A DNA stretch of 64,000 bases, taken from NCBI GenBank assembly GCA_023055425.1, contig JALGPY010000009.1, positions 35,841,775 to 35,905,774 on the forward strand. Reading direction: 5' to 3'. The notes under the pieces were generated by a model. It was given only the letters and a program-made list of their open reading frames with translations. It was not told the origin of the DNA and searched no databases. The stretch is from Linanthus parryae. Its lineage: Eukaryota; Streptophyta; Magnoliopsida; Ericales; Polemoniaceae. The position numbers were made by a program, and so were the translations under genes. Each line of letters begins with the position of its first letter. Position 1 is the stretch's first letter. Shown here in pieces: positions 1 through 11,838 of this stretch.

Positions 1-457
1 CTTTGTTTAAACGATGAACACAGATCGGTTTATGTATCGGTTCTTGTCAGGGTTTGTAATGACTCTGGGTTCGTGAAGAACCGAAGCTGAGTTCATATGA
101 ATTAAAAATTGAGAGGAAAAAAACACGATTTAGTGTTATAAAAAAAATCAGCAGAACAGTAATTAAAAAAAAAAAAAAAGATAATCATTTTGAAATTAAA
201 ATAGAAAATTATGAATTAAAAATAATTTAATTAAAGAAACGACGGTTTTTTGTAAACTGCCGTTAACTTAATGGCGGTTTCCACCTAGCGCCGTTAAATT
301 TAACGGCGGTTACAAACCGTCGGTTACCATTCCCGACGCCGAGATCAACGGCGACCTGGAAACCGCCGTTTACGCCGCCGTTTATACTTTTAACGACGGT
401 TTTACAGATTTTAGTGGCGGTTTGTGCCTGCCGTTTTTTATATAGATTTTTGTAGTG
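1..457. mobile_element. CACTA (En/Spm-type) transposon, right end, partial
   Basis: The segment ends in TAGTG at 453-457. On the minus strand this end reads CACTACAAAAATC, the usual terminus of plant CACTA elements. The 200 bases before it (about 240-440) are packed with direct and inverted copies of an AACGGCGGTT / AACCGCCGTT unit, as expected of CACTA subterminal transposase-binding repeats. Bases 1-240 contain short A-rich runs and no recognisable coding sequence. The left end lies outside the window, so size and autonomy are unknown. Confidence 0.75.
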
Positions 458-562
458 CGAAATAAAAAATTTCCTTTTCCTATCCGAAGCTGTTTTATAA
501 AAAAAAAATTGTATTTCTGTCTCCTTCCCTTAGCCTATTAACATGCGATTTTTTCTTCCAAG

Positions 563-1473
563 TTAATTCCTCGTTTGCAAGTACTTTTTGAAGTTTGACA
601 GAAACATATTTTTTTTTTCTTTTAGGATGTTTTGAGATACAGGCTTCTTGTTAAAGGAGGATAAACGACAAAGCAAAGAGTTACGTTCTTTTTTTGTTGA
701 AATGTAATGTCTTTTCCCCCAATTTCTAAGATGAGCAGTAGTGTTTGTAATTTTGCTTGGAAAATTATGTAAATAAATGGAATGAGAAGTAGGAGTAGGC
801 CATTCCTGTTGAATGACGTCATAGCAGTCATCAGATCGAGCCCAGTCTGCTGAGAAAAGGAAGGGCCGAGCACTGTTTCGCGAAAGAGCTGAAGATTTGG
901 ATGCTGTGATCATAAGTGGATAATGGTCAGATCCAGTGTACGGAAGAGTTTCCACCTCTTTGGATGTAAAAATCATGTCCCATCCAGTGTTAGTTGTAGC
1001 TCTGTATAGGCGTTCCTGCACCGAATACGGCTCCGATCGATCGTTCCACCAGGTACAATATTCTCTCTGATAACCCAAGTCAAACAAACCACAATCCAAC
1101 AACGTCTCGGCAAACTCTTGAATTTGCGTAAAACCGCGATCATTCCAGCCCATTTTCTCTGAATTTGACAGAATCTCATTGAAGTCACCAAATACTAGCC
1201 TCGTCTTAAAATATCCCAAGAATGACGACGATTACGAGTAATTGGGTCACCGTAAAACCCAGTCAAATAAAAGGGAACATAACCAATATCTGGGAGTCTA
1301 ACAAACCAGTGAATGTGGAATATGCTTCTCCCCAAAATCAGCACATCAACATTTTTATTCCAACATAAAGATAACCCACCACTGAGTCCAATACGAGAAA
1401 CATGATAACAAAAATCAAAACCCAACTTGCTCCGAACAGAATTCGCTTGAAGGAAAAGCATTTTAGTCTCCAT
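563..1473 (-). pseudogene. LINE ORF2 N-terminal endonuclease (APE-type), inverted segment
   Basis: This is the apurinic/apyrimidinic-type endonuclease domain that nicks target DNA for LINE integration. Read on the minus strand from 1473, the first frame has the N-terminal part (QANSVRSKLGF, then GLSGGLSLCWN, then a FYGDP motif). A frameshift near 1200-1220 moves the rest to a second frame with GDFNEIL, CTWWNDRS and GSDHYPL, the conserved catalytic and DNA-contact blocks of the exonuclease-endonuclease-phosphatase family. A helical linker follows and ends at a stop at 563-565. The RT that should follow is absent here and is found instead on the plus strand from about 3390. The domain is non-functional because of the frameshift and the inversion. 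Confidence 0.8.
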
Positions 1474-1561
1474 AAGAAAAGATAAATCAGGATGCTTGTC
1501 CCTAATGAGGGGGTTTACGCTTTGGAACGTAGAGGCACTCCCTAGGCCTCTAACGTATCAA

Positions 1562-2879
1562 CTAAGGATCGTCATGGGGATCGACAGGGTTGGTTTCCAC
1601 CAAACTCTGCCGAATTTGGGGAAAGAGAATTGTCTCCATTTCCCAATTTGAGCCTTTTGGAAATACACCTGATTTTTCATCAGAATTTGACATGGAATCT
1701 GGGGATCTTGTATCCCCCAAATAACTGTCAAGTTTAGCCACAGTGTTTTCGTCTACATTGGTGATAAGCATTGCATTATCTAAAGCCTCCCCTACATTAC
1801 CACCCCTGTTCAGCAAAAGGTGCAACATTATAATACCTTTGCTGAGTGCTGCTGTTGTGGTTTCTTAAATCCTCTTCTAGAATGGCTTCATCCTGACCGA
1901 TATCCGCATCTTCCATTTAGCCCATATATTCTCTGTGGGAAATTATCTCTTTCTACCTTTTTAGGAGCTGTCCCTCATCATATTGTCGGTCTGTTTCGTC
2001 ATCACGTTCTTCTTGGCTACCTCCAGAATAATCATTCCTTTGAACATGATTAATGTGGAATTTTTGCTTTCGTTCCTCCGGGGATAAAGTAGACGGACCG
2101 AAAGCTGATGACATATATGAGTTGTACCCCAGAACGAAGTTAAGCATAGTCGTTGCCGTCATCCAATTCCCATAGCGCAATGGGACATCTTCCAGAGGGA
2201 TAACCAATCCCAAAATCAATATAACATTCCTTAATCTCATGCCCCAAACGACCACAGTGATGACATAGATTGGGAAGTTTCTCGTAACGAACAAACTCCC
2301 ATTTTTCACGTTCGACCGAAATTTTTGCTAGGGCTGCGCGTCTGAGTGGTTCGCTTACATCTATTAACACCTTCATGCGTATGCAGCATCCCGCCAAAAT
2401 GCCTAAAGTAGGAATAACTATTTCGTGGACTATACCAATAGATTTCCCAATCTCTTCCGCCACTGCTCTTTTTTGACACTCTGGTGAAAGATACCAGATT
2501 TGAAGCCTGATAGGGGATTTTTTGTAGCATCCTTTTAACATTTTGCGCCATGGGTACCACTTCTCCATAACCACCATATCCCTTTGTAGAACCACGACTG
2601 GGAACCCACTACAAACTCCACTTTTTTCTCATTCTCAAAGAAAAATTGAAACATATTTTCTCCCAACGTTTTAACCTCAAATCCCTCTAGATCTTTCCAA
2701 GCCCTTGACATTACATTCTTCAAGTTGCTGATATTGATGTTTCGAGTGGTGATAATCTTGCCAAAAAAGCAGCGACGGCAGATGCTCTGACCCTCAATAA
2801 GAGACTCTTCTTTCACTTTACAACATCTCTTTTCCTTGTCGGTAAGTTGGAGATGGAACATCATTTCATTGATTTCCAT
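1562..2879 (-). pseudogene. LINE ORF1-like nucleic-acid-binding protein (DUF4283 + CCHC knuckle)
   Basis: The minus-strand reading starts at 2879. The first frame (2535-2879) has the DUF4283-type fold seen in plant L1 ORF1 proteins (FFGKIITTRN, MFQFFFENE, WFYKGIWWL). After a frameshift near 2550 the frame continues to about 2140 and holds a CCHC knuckle with the pattern CHHCGRLGHEIKEC. Further fragments at 1953-2309 and 1562-1828 look like the low-complexity C-terminus. The protein would bind LINE RNA. The order DUF4283, then knuckle, then endonuclease at 1473-563 matches the 5' end of a plant L1 element. It is broken by at least two frameshifts. Confidence 0.75.
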
Positions 2880-3390
2880 TGGAGATTTACCGACTAGAAA
2901 AATGAACTGGTTTTTTTTCGAACTAGACGCCTTGATTTATGAAATTTTTGGGGTAAAGGATTCCTTGAAAAGCGATGAACAAGAGGATGGATTAAAATAC
3001 AGCAGATAACTGGCTCTAACCGCCATAAACTGCTACGAAATTTGAAAAAGAGTATAAGCGACACAGTTATCTCCTTAGGAAGGAGATACCTACCGAAAGA
3101 AGAAACGAACGAATGGGAATTAGAAAATCAGATTTTTATAAACTGAAAGTAACGGCTATGAAAAGGTTTGGGTATTTATAATCTTATGTTTTCCTAGAAA
3201 AGAAAAGTAGGGCGGGTTCGAAAAGTAAGGCGGGTTTGTAAATTGACAATGACCGACATAGTTATTGTACAATGGAATTGGAGATTTAGGAAAAAGAAAA
3301 TGGCTTTCGAGTGAAAATCGAGAATGGTTTATTTTTTTCTTCAGGGAGAAAATGATTTTAGAAAGAGAAATCAGAAAAGTAAGACGGGTT
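2880..3390 (-). other. LINE 5' leader (inverted) and inversion junction
   Basis: This non-coding stretch lies between the start of ORF1 (minus strand, 2879) and the RT fragment (plus strand, from about 3390). A GAAAAGTARGRCGGGTT unit occurs at about 3202, 3219 and 3372. The last copy abuts the first recognisable RT residues (KLDMAKAYN). The change of strand therefore lies at about 3385-3395. Confidence 0.6.
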
Positions 3391-4500
3391 CTTTTTCCAT
3401 AAAATTAGACATGGCTAAAGCCTACAATAGAACTGAATGGACATATCTTTACCAAATGCTTACTCGAATGGATTTCCCTACTAATTTTATCAACCGTATT
3501 ATGTCCTGTGTGACCTCTATTTCTTTTACTATTCTAATTAATGGTCAACAAACTGAGTCTTTCTTTCCTACTAGGGGCATTCGCCAAGGAGATCCTATCA
3601 GTCCTTATCTTTTCCTCCTTTGCACCGAAGGTTTATCTTGTCTCATTAAAAATGCAGTAGCTAATAATTTTTTGAAACGTGTTAAACACGGTATGCATGC
3701 TCCTAGTATCACACATCTTTTATTTGTGGATGATTGTATTTTATTTTGAAAAAGTACTATTGAAAATGCTATCACTATCAATTATATTTTTACTAATATT
3801 GTGAGTCTTCGGGTCAACTTATTAACAAAAATAAATATGCTGTTGTTTTTGGTCATAGAGTACCGAATAACTTTCGTATTTCCATAACCCAAATTCCTCA
3901 AATTCCAAACGCAGATTCTCACGAAAATTATTTGGGTTTACCAACCTTTATTGGTAAAAACAACAAAAAAAAATTTTAGAAGTTAAAATCCAAAATCTAG
4001 AATAAAGTTAGTGGTTGGAAAGAAATTTTTTTATCTTCGGGAGGCAAGGAAATTCTCATTAAAGCGGTTATCCAAGCAATGACTACTTACATTATGTCTA
4101 TTTTTCTTCTACAATTGACTTTTTGTGAAGAACTTCAAATACTTTTTGCAAAATTATGGTGGAGTAATGACTTAGATAAAAATAAAATTATTTGGAAAAA
4201 TTGGGCTAATATGTGTTGTCTTAAAATATAGTAGGTCTAGAGTTTCGCCATATGTATGCTTTTAATATAGTCTTATTGGATAAACAGGCTTGGAAACTTT
4301 TTAGTAACCCTGATTCTCTTCTATTTAAAGCTCTTAGAGGTAAATATTTCTACCATTCAGACATTACTTCTGCTGAATCTACAACCAGATCCTCTTATGT
4401 GTGGAAAAGCATTGTCACTTCAAAAAATATCGTTTTTAAAGGTATTCGTCATGGTATTGGTAATGGCCAAAACACCTACATTTATCACGATAGATGAATC
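3391..4500 (+). pseudogene. LINE reverse transcriptase fragment
   Basis: The plus-strand frame enters the RT domain abruptly at motif A (IKLDMAKAYNRTEW). It continues through the RQGDPISPYLF block and reaches the catalytic-site variant FVDDCILF just before a stop at about 3747-3749. Downstream RT thumb and linker similarity continues through several frames to about 4500, including a readable stretch at 4252-4497 (LDKQAWKLF, LRGKYF). The N-terminal fingers that normally precede motif A are missing at the inversion junction. Multiple stops make this a pseudogene. Confidence 0.8.
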
Positions 4501-4524
4501 CCTTTAGGTCTTGGTAGGAAACCT

Positions 4525-5330
4525 TTGAGTTTTCCTTCTCTTCCTTATGATTCAAAAGTCTCTTTGTTGATTAACGAAAATTTTAGTTGGAATATTGAGT
4601 TAATAAAGGAAATTTTTTCGGAAGATGAAGCTGAAGCAATCATTCAAATCCCTTGGTCCTCTCCAAATAACCCTGATAATCAGATTTGGACTCAAACGGA
4701 TTCTGGTATTTACTCTGTTAAGTCAGCTTATTACATTGTTTCAAATTTTACTATCCTTTCTAATACAGATCATCCTACTACTTCAACCTCAAACAGAGAC
4801 TTTTTTTGGAAGGACATTTGGAATCTAAACATACCAAGTAAGATAATTTTTTTATTTGGCGTATTTACATCGCTGCATTGCGACAAAGGAAAATCTTAGC
4901 AAGAAAGAAGTTTCCTTACCCATAAGTTGTTGTTTCTGTAAGTGTATTGCTGAATCTGCCAGTCATATCTTTCAAGACTGTGAGTGGATCCGGGAAATTT
5001 ATACGCATGCAATGATCAATATACAACCTCCAATGTCTTTGATTCCCTTTCACCTCCGTTTGAAAAATCTTTTTGGTAGTCTTGATAAAAAAGACCAGCA
5101 GATCTTGTGTTACCTGTTATGGAACATTTTGTTAGAGTGTAACAATAGAAATTTCAGATCTGAGCATGAATATGTTGATGATATTGTCATTCATATGATT
5201 TCTGAACATAAAGAGTTTCAAGACATCACTTATCTTGGTCGGAGATTGAATGTTGCAGGCGCATACGGAAGGAGAACGGAGAATACAAGCTCAGAGGATC
5301 GGATCTCTTCTATAACAGTCATAGAAGAAA
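4525..5330 (+). pseudogene. LINE zf-RVT zinc-binding region fragment
   Basis: The first frame (4525-4899) covers the stretch before the zinc-binding domain and ends with FFWKDIWNLNIPSKI, the usual lead-in of zf-RVT. A frameshift near 4860-4900 moves the reading to the next frame, where CCFCKCIAESASHIFQDCEW gives the C-x2-C-x8-H-x4-C pattern. It is positioned between RT and RNase H as in plant L1 ORF2. It is disrupted and not functional. Confidence 0.7.
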
Positions 5331-5841
5331 GAAAGGGAAGGACTCGGTGGAAGCGACCGGAACCTGGGACGCTCAAACTAAACGTTGATGCGGCCATATC
5401 CTCCGATCGAACCAGATCTGGGGTGGAGGAGTAATTCGCAACTCAACTAGCGATTTCGTCTTAGCTTTAACTTTTCTGATACCCTTCACTACAGACTCTC
5501 TTGTTTCGGAGGCTTAGGCCTTGCATAGAGCCATCACAGAAGGTTTGAGAAGGGAATTTACAAATTTAGAAGTGAAAACGGACAATCAAACTCTGGCGAT
5601 GAGCTTGCAGAGAAAGAAGCCGACTGAAAACCTAACAGAGAAGGGGGGCCTCTATTCTGCTATACTACTGAAGCTTCAAGAGTGTATTTATGCTAGGGTT
5701 CTGTGGTGTAAAAGGCCTCAAAATAATCTAGCCCGTTGTTTGGCTAGATTGGGCCTTGATATTGATATTATTTCATTTTGGGCCATTACTTGCCCTGATA
5801 GCTTGTACACATTATGGGCCAATGACATTTCCCACTATTAA
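5331..5841 (+). pseudogene. LINE C-terminal RNase H domain fragment
   Basis: This is a plant-type RNase H domain (RVT_3-like) at the ORF2 C-terminus. It begins with RWKRPEPGTLKLNVDAA, which carries the first catalytic Asp of the family. A frameshift near 5420 breaks the GGGVIRN strand, and the domain continues in another frame from about 5440 with a stop near 5516. LHRAITEGLRREF and VKTDNQTLAM (the conserved Asp of TDN) follow. The frame ends at 5841, and an A-rich tail with TAA repeats starts about 20 bases later. Confidence 0.7.
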
Positions 5842-5880
5842 ATAAAGTGCAGTCTTTGTGTTCAAAAAAATAATAATAAG

Positions 5881-6235
5881 ACTAAGGGCTAGTTTGGTAA
5901 TGTTGACGTTTTAAGAAAGTTCTTTGTAGGAAGTACTATGAAAAACCTGCTGTGGAAATTTACACGAAAAGTGTTTCGTAAATTCTGTATTAAAGCTGCT
6001 GCAGAAAAGCACTTTTGACATTTTGTGCTTGGTCACTAGTGTTTTAGAGTTGTTGTTATTATCGAAATGACAATATCATACATGATATGATAAATAGTGT
6101 TATTATCTACAACCTATATAAAAAGAAGAAAAGCCATTTAAGGGGAGGGGTTTTTGTCGAGTGGCCCAATCAGAGGGCGTTTTCGCACTGCAATGACAAT
6201 TACCCATTTGCCCTCGACTCTTCAGCACCACGCCG
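5881..6235. other. Non-element flank; possible host promoter with TATA box
   Basis: No coding sequence is seen. Bases 5886-6040 resemble the start of a MITE (GGGCTAGTTTGGTAA) but no matching second end is found. TATATAAAA at 6115-6123 is a good TATA box, about 110 bases upstream of the hAT-like insertion. The sequence resumes at 17193 after the insertion with a GC- and CT-rich leader-like stretch and a GTAAGT donor. This is a possible host promoter and transcript start; support is only from signals. Confidence 0.3.
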
Positions 6236-6561
6236 TAGGGGTGTTCACAAACCGACCGGACCGGCGAATCCAGACCGCACCAAACCAAACCGTATCGAAC
6301 CGTCGGTTCGTTCCAATTTTCAATACGCTAAGCGGTTGTTGCTTTTGTAAAACCGAACCCCCCACCGAACCGGACCAACACCGGGTAACCGACTAAAACC
6401 GGACAGGACCGGAACATTATTTCATATTCAAATTGTATTTTATTATTAGTATCTAATGTGTATGAACTTATTACTTCTTTGCCGATGTGAGTGAGAATTA
6501 CTAACACCAGTCAATTTATTGTCAATCTACAATGTTATTTGAAACCTTGCAATGCAATCTA

Positions 6562-7993
6562 TGTTGGAATAGATTCCCTAGAGGCAATCTAGTTTCGTAT
6601 GAATTTATTTGTGGCTAGAAAATTCATTTTATTATTTATTGGATATTTAATATAATGAAGTCCTTAGATTTACAATTGCGTTGTTTATTAATAAATATCC
6701 CTAGTCTAGTATAATGACTAATGGGACAATCATCTATAGACTAGTATGGGATTGGATTGATGTGGAGATATCATGATCCAACACATAGGTGTGCATTAAG
6801 GGTATTGGCGCACTGGATTGACCCATCTCCGAGAAGGCTACATACATGTTATGTTGAGTCACAAGTTCTTCTCGTGGTGCAATGGTATTATCATCCTTAG
6901 ACTTGAAGTCATTAGATATTCTAGTTGTGGATTATTGTGATTTTGGTAGCGTTAAGCGCTACACCGTAACTGGGTAGTTATAAATTCGTGTACCAGATAC
7001 AATAAGAAGCAAGCTTAGAGATCGTAGTGGACGTAGATAGAATTTTTCCCTCCCACATAACGGGAGCAAATATCCTAGGCCACTCGAGGGATAGTGCTTA
7101 TAGAATGTCTGGCCAGACTCAAATAAATCAATATGGGATATTGATGTTATTTGCACGAATAAGGCAATTCCCATGGATCGAGAAACTGTGGATTGAATAT
7201 ACGAGTGTGACTTGTATGTCTCGTTTCCAATCCGGATATAGAGACAAAGGGATGAGACAATTACTTGTACAATGTTTGTCAAGATTTCTATTCTATTAGT
7301 TGGCTAGAATGGATATTTTGCTAGAAACCGCTCCATATTAGCAAATTGTTGCTACCAATTAGATAGAACCTATGGGGTCACACGCTATATAGAGTTGAAC
7401 TAGATTTGGGAATTAATTAATAGGATTCATTAATTAGAAGGATCACTTTGCAATTCCTTGCAAACTTAGTAGGGACTAATTTGCAAGGAAGGGACTAAAT
7501 TGGATTCTAGTAGGACTCGAATAGGTCCTTTAGGTAGTTGGCAAGGATTTGTTGGACTATATAAAGGACACTCCTTCCTTCCTTACAACACTTATGACCT
7601 TATTGATCATAACTTGAGTGGGAGAGAACAAAAGGAGAGAGCAAGCAAGTAAGAGAGGAGCCGCCGCCATTCCCTCGCCACCGCCCGTCCCCATTGGCCA
7701 CAAGGAGGCCGAGACCTCCTTTGTTGGTCTCGTTTTGCGTGATTCTTCTTCCTCTTCCTCTTTCTGAACTAGCACCAAGGATTGGAAGATCTAGAATTCA
7801 ACTCTAGGCGTGGATCAACTATAGAGAACGTGACACAATTCGCGTTTGAAGTCATCAAAGGAGAACCCTAAGGTGTGTTATTGATTTCTTCCTTTAACAT
7901 CGTTATGTCTCTTGACTTGTGATCCTTGGAGGGTTTCACATGGTTTATGATTGTATGTGTTTTCGTTGCGCATCCATGAATCGAAACCCTACA
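6562..7993 (+). repeat. copia-1 5' LTR
   Basis: 1432 bp, TGTTGGAATAG to CCCTACA. It closely matches the 3' LTR with scattered substitutions and small indels. TATATAAAGG at about 7558-7567 is a likely LTR promoter TATA box. Proline- and leucine-rich short ORFs here are not genes. Confidence 0.9.
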
Positions 7994-7994
7994 G

Positions 7995-8008
7995 TGGTAT
8001 CTGAGCCA
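7995..8008 (+). other. Primer binding site, initiator tRNA-Met type (copia-1)
   Basis: TGGTATCTGAGCCA one base after the LTR matches the complement of the initiator tRNA-Met 3' end, with one difference from the usual TGGTATCAGAGC. Confidence 0.85.
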
Positions 8009-9675
8009 CAGGTAGTAGAGCATAAACGTGGTTTATGTGTTATTTTTTGATAGTTTTACACCTTCAAATTGTTGTTTATCGCGTCAAACAAGACAAATCA
8101 AGCATATGATGCAATTTTTCAATAATCTATCATAACAAGATCTAGTTTTTTCATTGGATGCATGAATTAGTGAGTTTGAGAAATTTTAGGATCTTAGATC
8201 TAGGGTTTGGGCATCCTTTGGGAAGAAGGAGTTCTTTCCAACCAAGGAAACAACCAAACTTGGGCACCAAGCAAACAACTCCCAAAGGAGGTTCGGCCCC
8301 CCCTGGGGACCGCCCCTCCTTGCTTGCCACCCAAGCAAGGCTCGGCCTAGGGGCCGGGGCAGCTCTAGCCCGCGGCCTAGCCGCGTGGACTAGGGGCCGG
8401 CCGGCCCTAGGCCTTAGCGGTTCTCTTTTTGGGCCCGGACAATTAGATTGTTGGGCCTCATGGACCGTTTTAACCTTATAATATACTAAAATCAATTAAC
8501 ATTGACCAAGCGCGTTAAAATTGGATTTTAACTGTTTATGTGCAATTCGCATGGTGATTGGATATGACCTTAGGATGTGTTTTGATGTTGATGTTTAATT
8601 TGTGTGTTTTGGTTTACGGCCTGCGAGCTGATCAATTAATTGTAATAATTAATTAGGGTTTTATAGCCTGCGAGCCATTTTTTTCTCAACTTGTGAGATT
8701 TATTTTATTTAGTATAGTTGTTAGCTAGTGCTAGATAGAGTAGATTGTTAGCCAAGATTGAAGAAAAGAAGCCCAAAGCCAAAAGGAGCCACAAAAGATG
8801 GAGCATGGAGCATGGAGCATCCCACATGACTATGAAGAATGCACCAAAAGATGAAGACGCATGGAGATGTGTTTTCTTTTAGGGTTCATAGATAATTCCA
8901 TTGGCTTGGAATTATCTTAGTCTAGAAAAGGCCATATCCACATCACGTTTTATTTTTTATTTTATTTTTTTTATGTTATTTATTTTATTGTCTTATTATT
9001 TTGTGGTTGGTGTTTGGATGATGCATGCAATTAGGATAATAAGATAATTAGACAACCCGAATCTATTATTTCGAGTTGTGCCCAAACGCAAATAGATAGA
9101 TTAGTTGATATTGATCAACAAAACAATTAAAATTGAATTTAAAATCCCTCAAAATTCAAATGTTGTGTTCTTTCCTTCTCGTTATTTAAACACTCATTAT
9201 CATCATGATTTATCAAGTTCGTGCGTGCCAAAGCATGGCGAATTGGTTCATAATGATGGAATGCGATGGCACAAGCTAGTAAAGTGCAATTGTTTAAATA
9301 AGAGTTTGAACACAACTAGGCTATTAATGTGATTAAGAAACCTAGAAGCAATCAATTGGAATTATCCAATGGATGGATAAATAAAGAGTTATTTGCCCTA
9401 TTGAACCAAGAGTTGCATAAGGGATGCAATTGGAATTGTTCCTACCTAAAGTAGTCAAATTATGGGTGTCTTGCCAAAGAAAGCTCATAAGGAGATGAAA
9501 CATGGATCTTGGCCCACTAGAAAATATAAGGATATTTTCCGCATTAATATCTTGAGGGTTATTAATCCGTAGAAAAATAGTGGGAGTTATATTTGATAAA
9601 CTAGCCATTATTGAATATAGTAAAAAATTCACAAATACTAATACAAAAAGTAATTTTCTTTTTGTAGAATTCCAA
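8009..9675 (+). other. copia-1 untranslated leader
   Basis: About 1.7 kb between the primer site and gag with no convincing ORF. It has a GC-rich patch near 8290-8420 and A/T-rich stretches near 8940-9000. It is homologous in part to the leader of copia-2 (22392-23676 and 28206-28523), so it is element sequence and not host. Confidence 0.7.
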
Positions 9676-10496
9676 AAGGCAAACAACTCATCGAGTTCAC
9701 AACATTCCATACGATCTGTCCTTGAGAAGGACAAGCTCTCTGTAACCAACTTCCTTGATTGGTACAAAAACTTTAGAATCGTTCTCAAGCAAGAGAAGAA
9801 ACTGTACGCAATAGAGGAGCATTTCCAGCAGGTCCAGAGAACCAAACACCCGCAGCCCTAAAGGCGTATCAAAAGTGTGTCGATGACGCTAATGATGCGG
9901 CCTACCTTATGCTATGCACCATGAATTCTGAGCTTCAGAAGCAACACGAAAACATGAATGCTGTTGATATGATCGAGCGTCTGAAGCAGCTCTTCCAAGA
10001 GCAGGCAAGGGTTGAGAGGTATGAGGTCTCTAAGGCATTGTTCAAGTGTCATCCTGCAGAAGGGCACCCGGTGGGACCCCATGTACTCCATATGATCGGC
10101 TAGTTGGAGAATCTCGCCCGAGTTGGGTTCTCGGTCGCCCAAGAGTTGGCAAACGATCTCGTGTTGCAATCGTTTCCCGAGAGTTTTGGACAGTTCGTCA
10201 TGAATTATAACATGAACGAGATCGTGAAACCGCTTCCAGATTTGCTCAATATGTTGAGGACAGCTGAGCAAAGCATCAACAAGTGTAAGGGCAAGGCCAT
10301 TATGATGGTGCAAAAAGGAGAGGGAAAAAGGTTTGCCTCATCCTCTAAGGGCAAAGGCAAGTCAGTTGCCAAGTCCAAGGAACCTGCCCTTAAGCCTGTT
10401 GGTGGCATTGCCAAAGGTGTGACTAAAGGTGAGTGTCACTACTACAGTCAGCCTGGACACTGGAGGAGGAACTGCACAAAATATATGGACGACTGA
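9676..10496 (+). pseudogene. copia-1 gag (UBN2-type) with CCHC knuckle, broken
   Basis: This is capsid/nucleocapsid sequence. Similarity begins at 9676 where copia-2 has its ATG; here that codon is AAG, so the start is lost. Readable blocks are LEKDKLSVTNFLDWYKNFRIVL, then a frameshift near 9860, then LMLCTMNSELQKQHENMNA, a stop near 10102, and LENLARVGFSVAQEL to the knuckle. The knuckle reads CHYYSQPGHWRRNC, with the second Cys replaced by Tyr. At least three lesions make it non-functional. The knuckle of copia-2 at 29280 retains the Cys, which supports mutation here and not family variation. Confidence 0.85.
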
Positions 10497-11748
10497 TTCC
10501 ACCACCACCAGGTATTTTTGTTGTAGATGTCAATTTAACTATCTCTACATCATGGGTATTAGATACTGGATGTGGATCTCACATTTGTCGAAATGTGCAG
10601 GATCTAAAGAGAAGTAGAAGATTGGCCAAAGGGGAGAAAGATATGCGCGTTGGGAATGGAGCAAAAGTTGATGCGTTGGCCGTGGGCGTGTGCGAGCTAT
10701 CTCTGCCTTTAGGATTATTTTAGAATTAAATAATTGCTATTTTGTGTCTGCTATGAGCAGAAACATTATTTCTATTTCTTGTTTGGACAAGGAAGGTTTT
10801 ATTATTTCAATAAAGAACAATTGTTGTTCCTTTTATTTGAATAATATTCACTATTTCAGTGCGCAATTATTTAATGGACTGTATGTCCTTGATCTAAGAA
10901 ATCCTGTCTACAACATTAATACCAAGCGGATTAAAATAAATGATTTAAATCCTGCTTACTTATGGCTATGTCGTTTAGGCCACATAAACGAGAAACGTGT
11001 ATCTAGACTCCATAAGGATGGACTACTAGACTCATTTGATTTTGAATCATATGAGACATGTGAGGATTGTTTATTGGGAAAAATTACAAAGTCCCCTTTC
11101 AATAAGAAAGGTGAGAGGACTAGTGAGCAATTAGCACTCATACATACTGATGTGTGTGGGCCATTTGCCACGCCTTCCAGGGTTGGTTACGTCTACTTCA
11201 TTACATTTACTGATGATTACAGTAGATACGGATTTGTGTACCTTATGAGGGCCAAATCCGAATCCTTTGAAGTGTTCAAAGAATTCAAGAATGAAGTAGA
11301 GAAGAAACTTGGCAAAAGTATCAAGACTCTACGATCGGATCGTGGAGGAGAATACTTGAGCCAAGAGTTTGACGACTATCTTAGAGAGTGTGGGATCGTG
11401 TCCCAACTCACTCCACCAAGAACGCCACAATGGAATGGCGTGTCTGAGAGGAGGAATCGAACCCTATTGGATATGGTTCGATCTATTATGTGTCAAACCG
11501 ATCTTCCATTATCGTATTGGGGCCACGCTCTATTAAGTGCAGCTTTCACCATTAACCGTGTTCCATCTAAATCAGTTATGAAGACACCACATGAGATGTG
11601 GAGTGGGAGGCGTCCCACATTGTCGTTCATGAGGATTTGGGGCTGTGATGTCTATGTAAAACGTTTACAATCAGACAAGCTAGGGCTAAAATCGGATAAG
11701 TGTAAGTTAGTGTGGTACCCTAAGGAAACTAAGGGTTACTACTTCTAA
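10497..11748 (+). pseudogene. copia-1 protease and integrase
   Basis: The aspartic protease block VLDTGCGSHIC lies near 10555-10587 and keeps the catalytic Asp. A frame change and stop near 10720 separate it from a 352-codon frame (10690-11748) with pre-integrase and integrase. The zinc site reads WLCRLGH...CEDC; the first His of the HHCC motif, present in copia-2 as WHCRLGH, is Leu here. The core keeps HTDVCGP, FTDDYSRYGF and NGVSERRNRTL, consistent with the D,D,E catalytic triad of retroviral-type integrases. The frame stops at 11748, before RT. Confidence 0.88.
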
Positions 11749-11838
11749 AATCCAACCGAGAACAAAGTGTTTTTTGCTCGGACCGGCGTGTTTCTAGAAA
11801 GAGAGTTTGTCTCTAAAGAATCAAGTTGGTTGTAGAAA

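Larger units (their letters stand above)
560..5880 (+). mobile_element. L1-type LINE with inverted 5' half, decayed
   Basis: The 3' half lies on the plus strand (RT, zinc finger, RNase H, A-rich tail near 5864-5880). The 5' half lies on the minus strand between about 600 and 3390 (5' leader, ORF1 with DUF4283 and CCHC knuckle, endonuclease). In the inverted half the RNA 5' end faces inward, next to the RT segment. This is the order expected from twin priming during target-primed reverse transcription. All frames carry stops and shifts. The outer left breakpoint cannot be fixed; about 560-640 is an estimate from where endonuclease-linker similarity fades. I could not find a convincing target-site duplication. 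Confidence 0.8.

Noticed and set aside
520..5900. Target-site duplication of the LINE
   Set aside because: No convincing repeat between the left breakpoint area and the bases after the A-rich tail.
8151..8495. GC-rich ORFs on both strands near 8150-8500
   Set aside because: Overlapping opposite-strand frames in the copia-1 leader with low-complexity composition.
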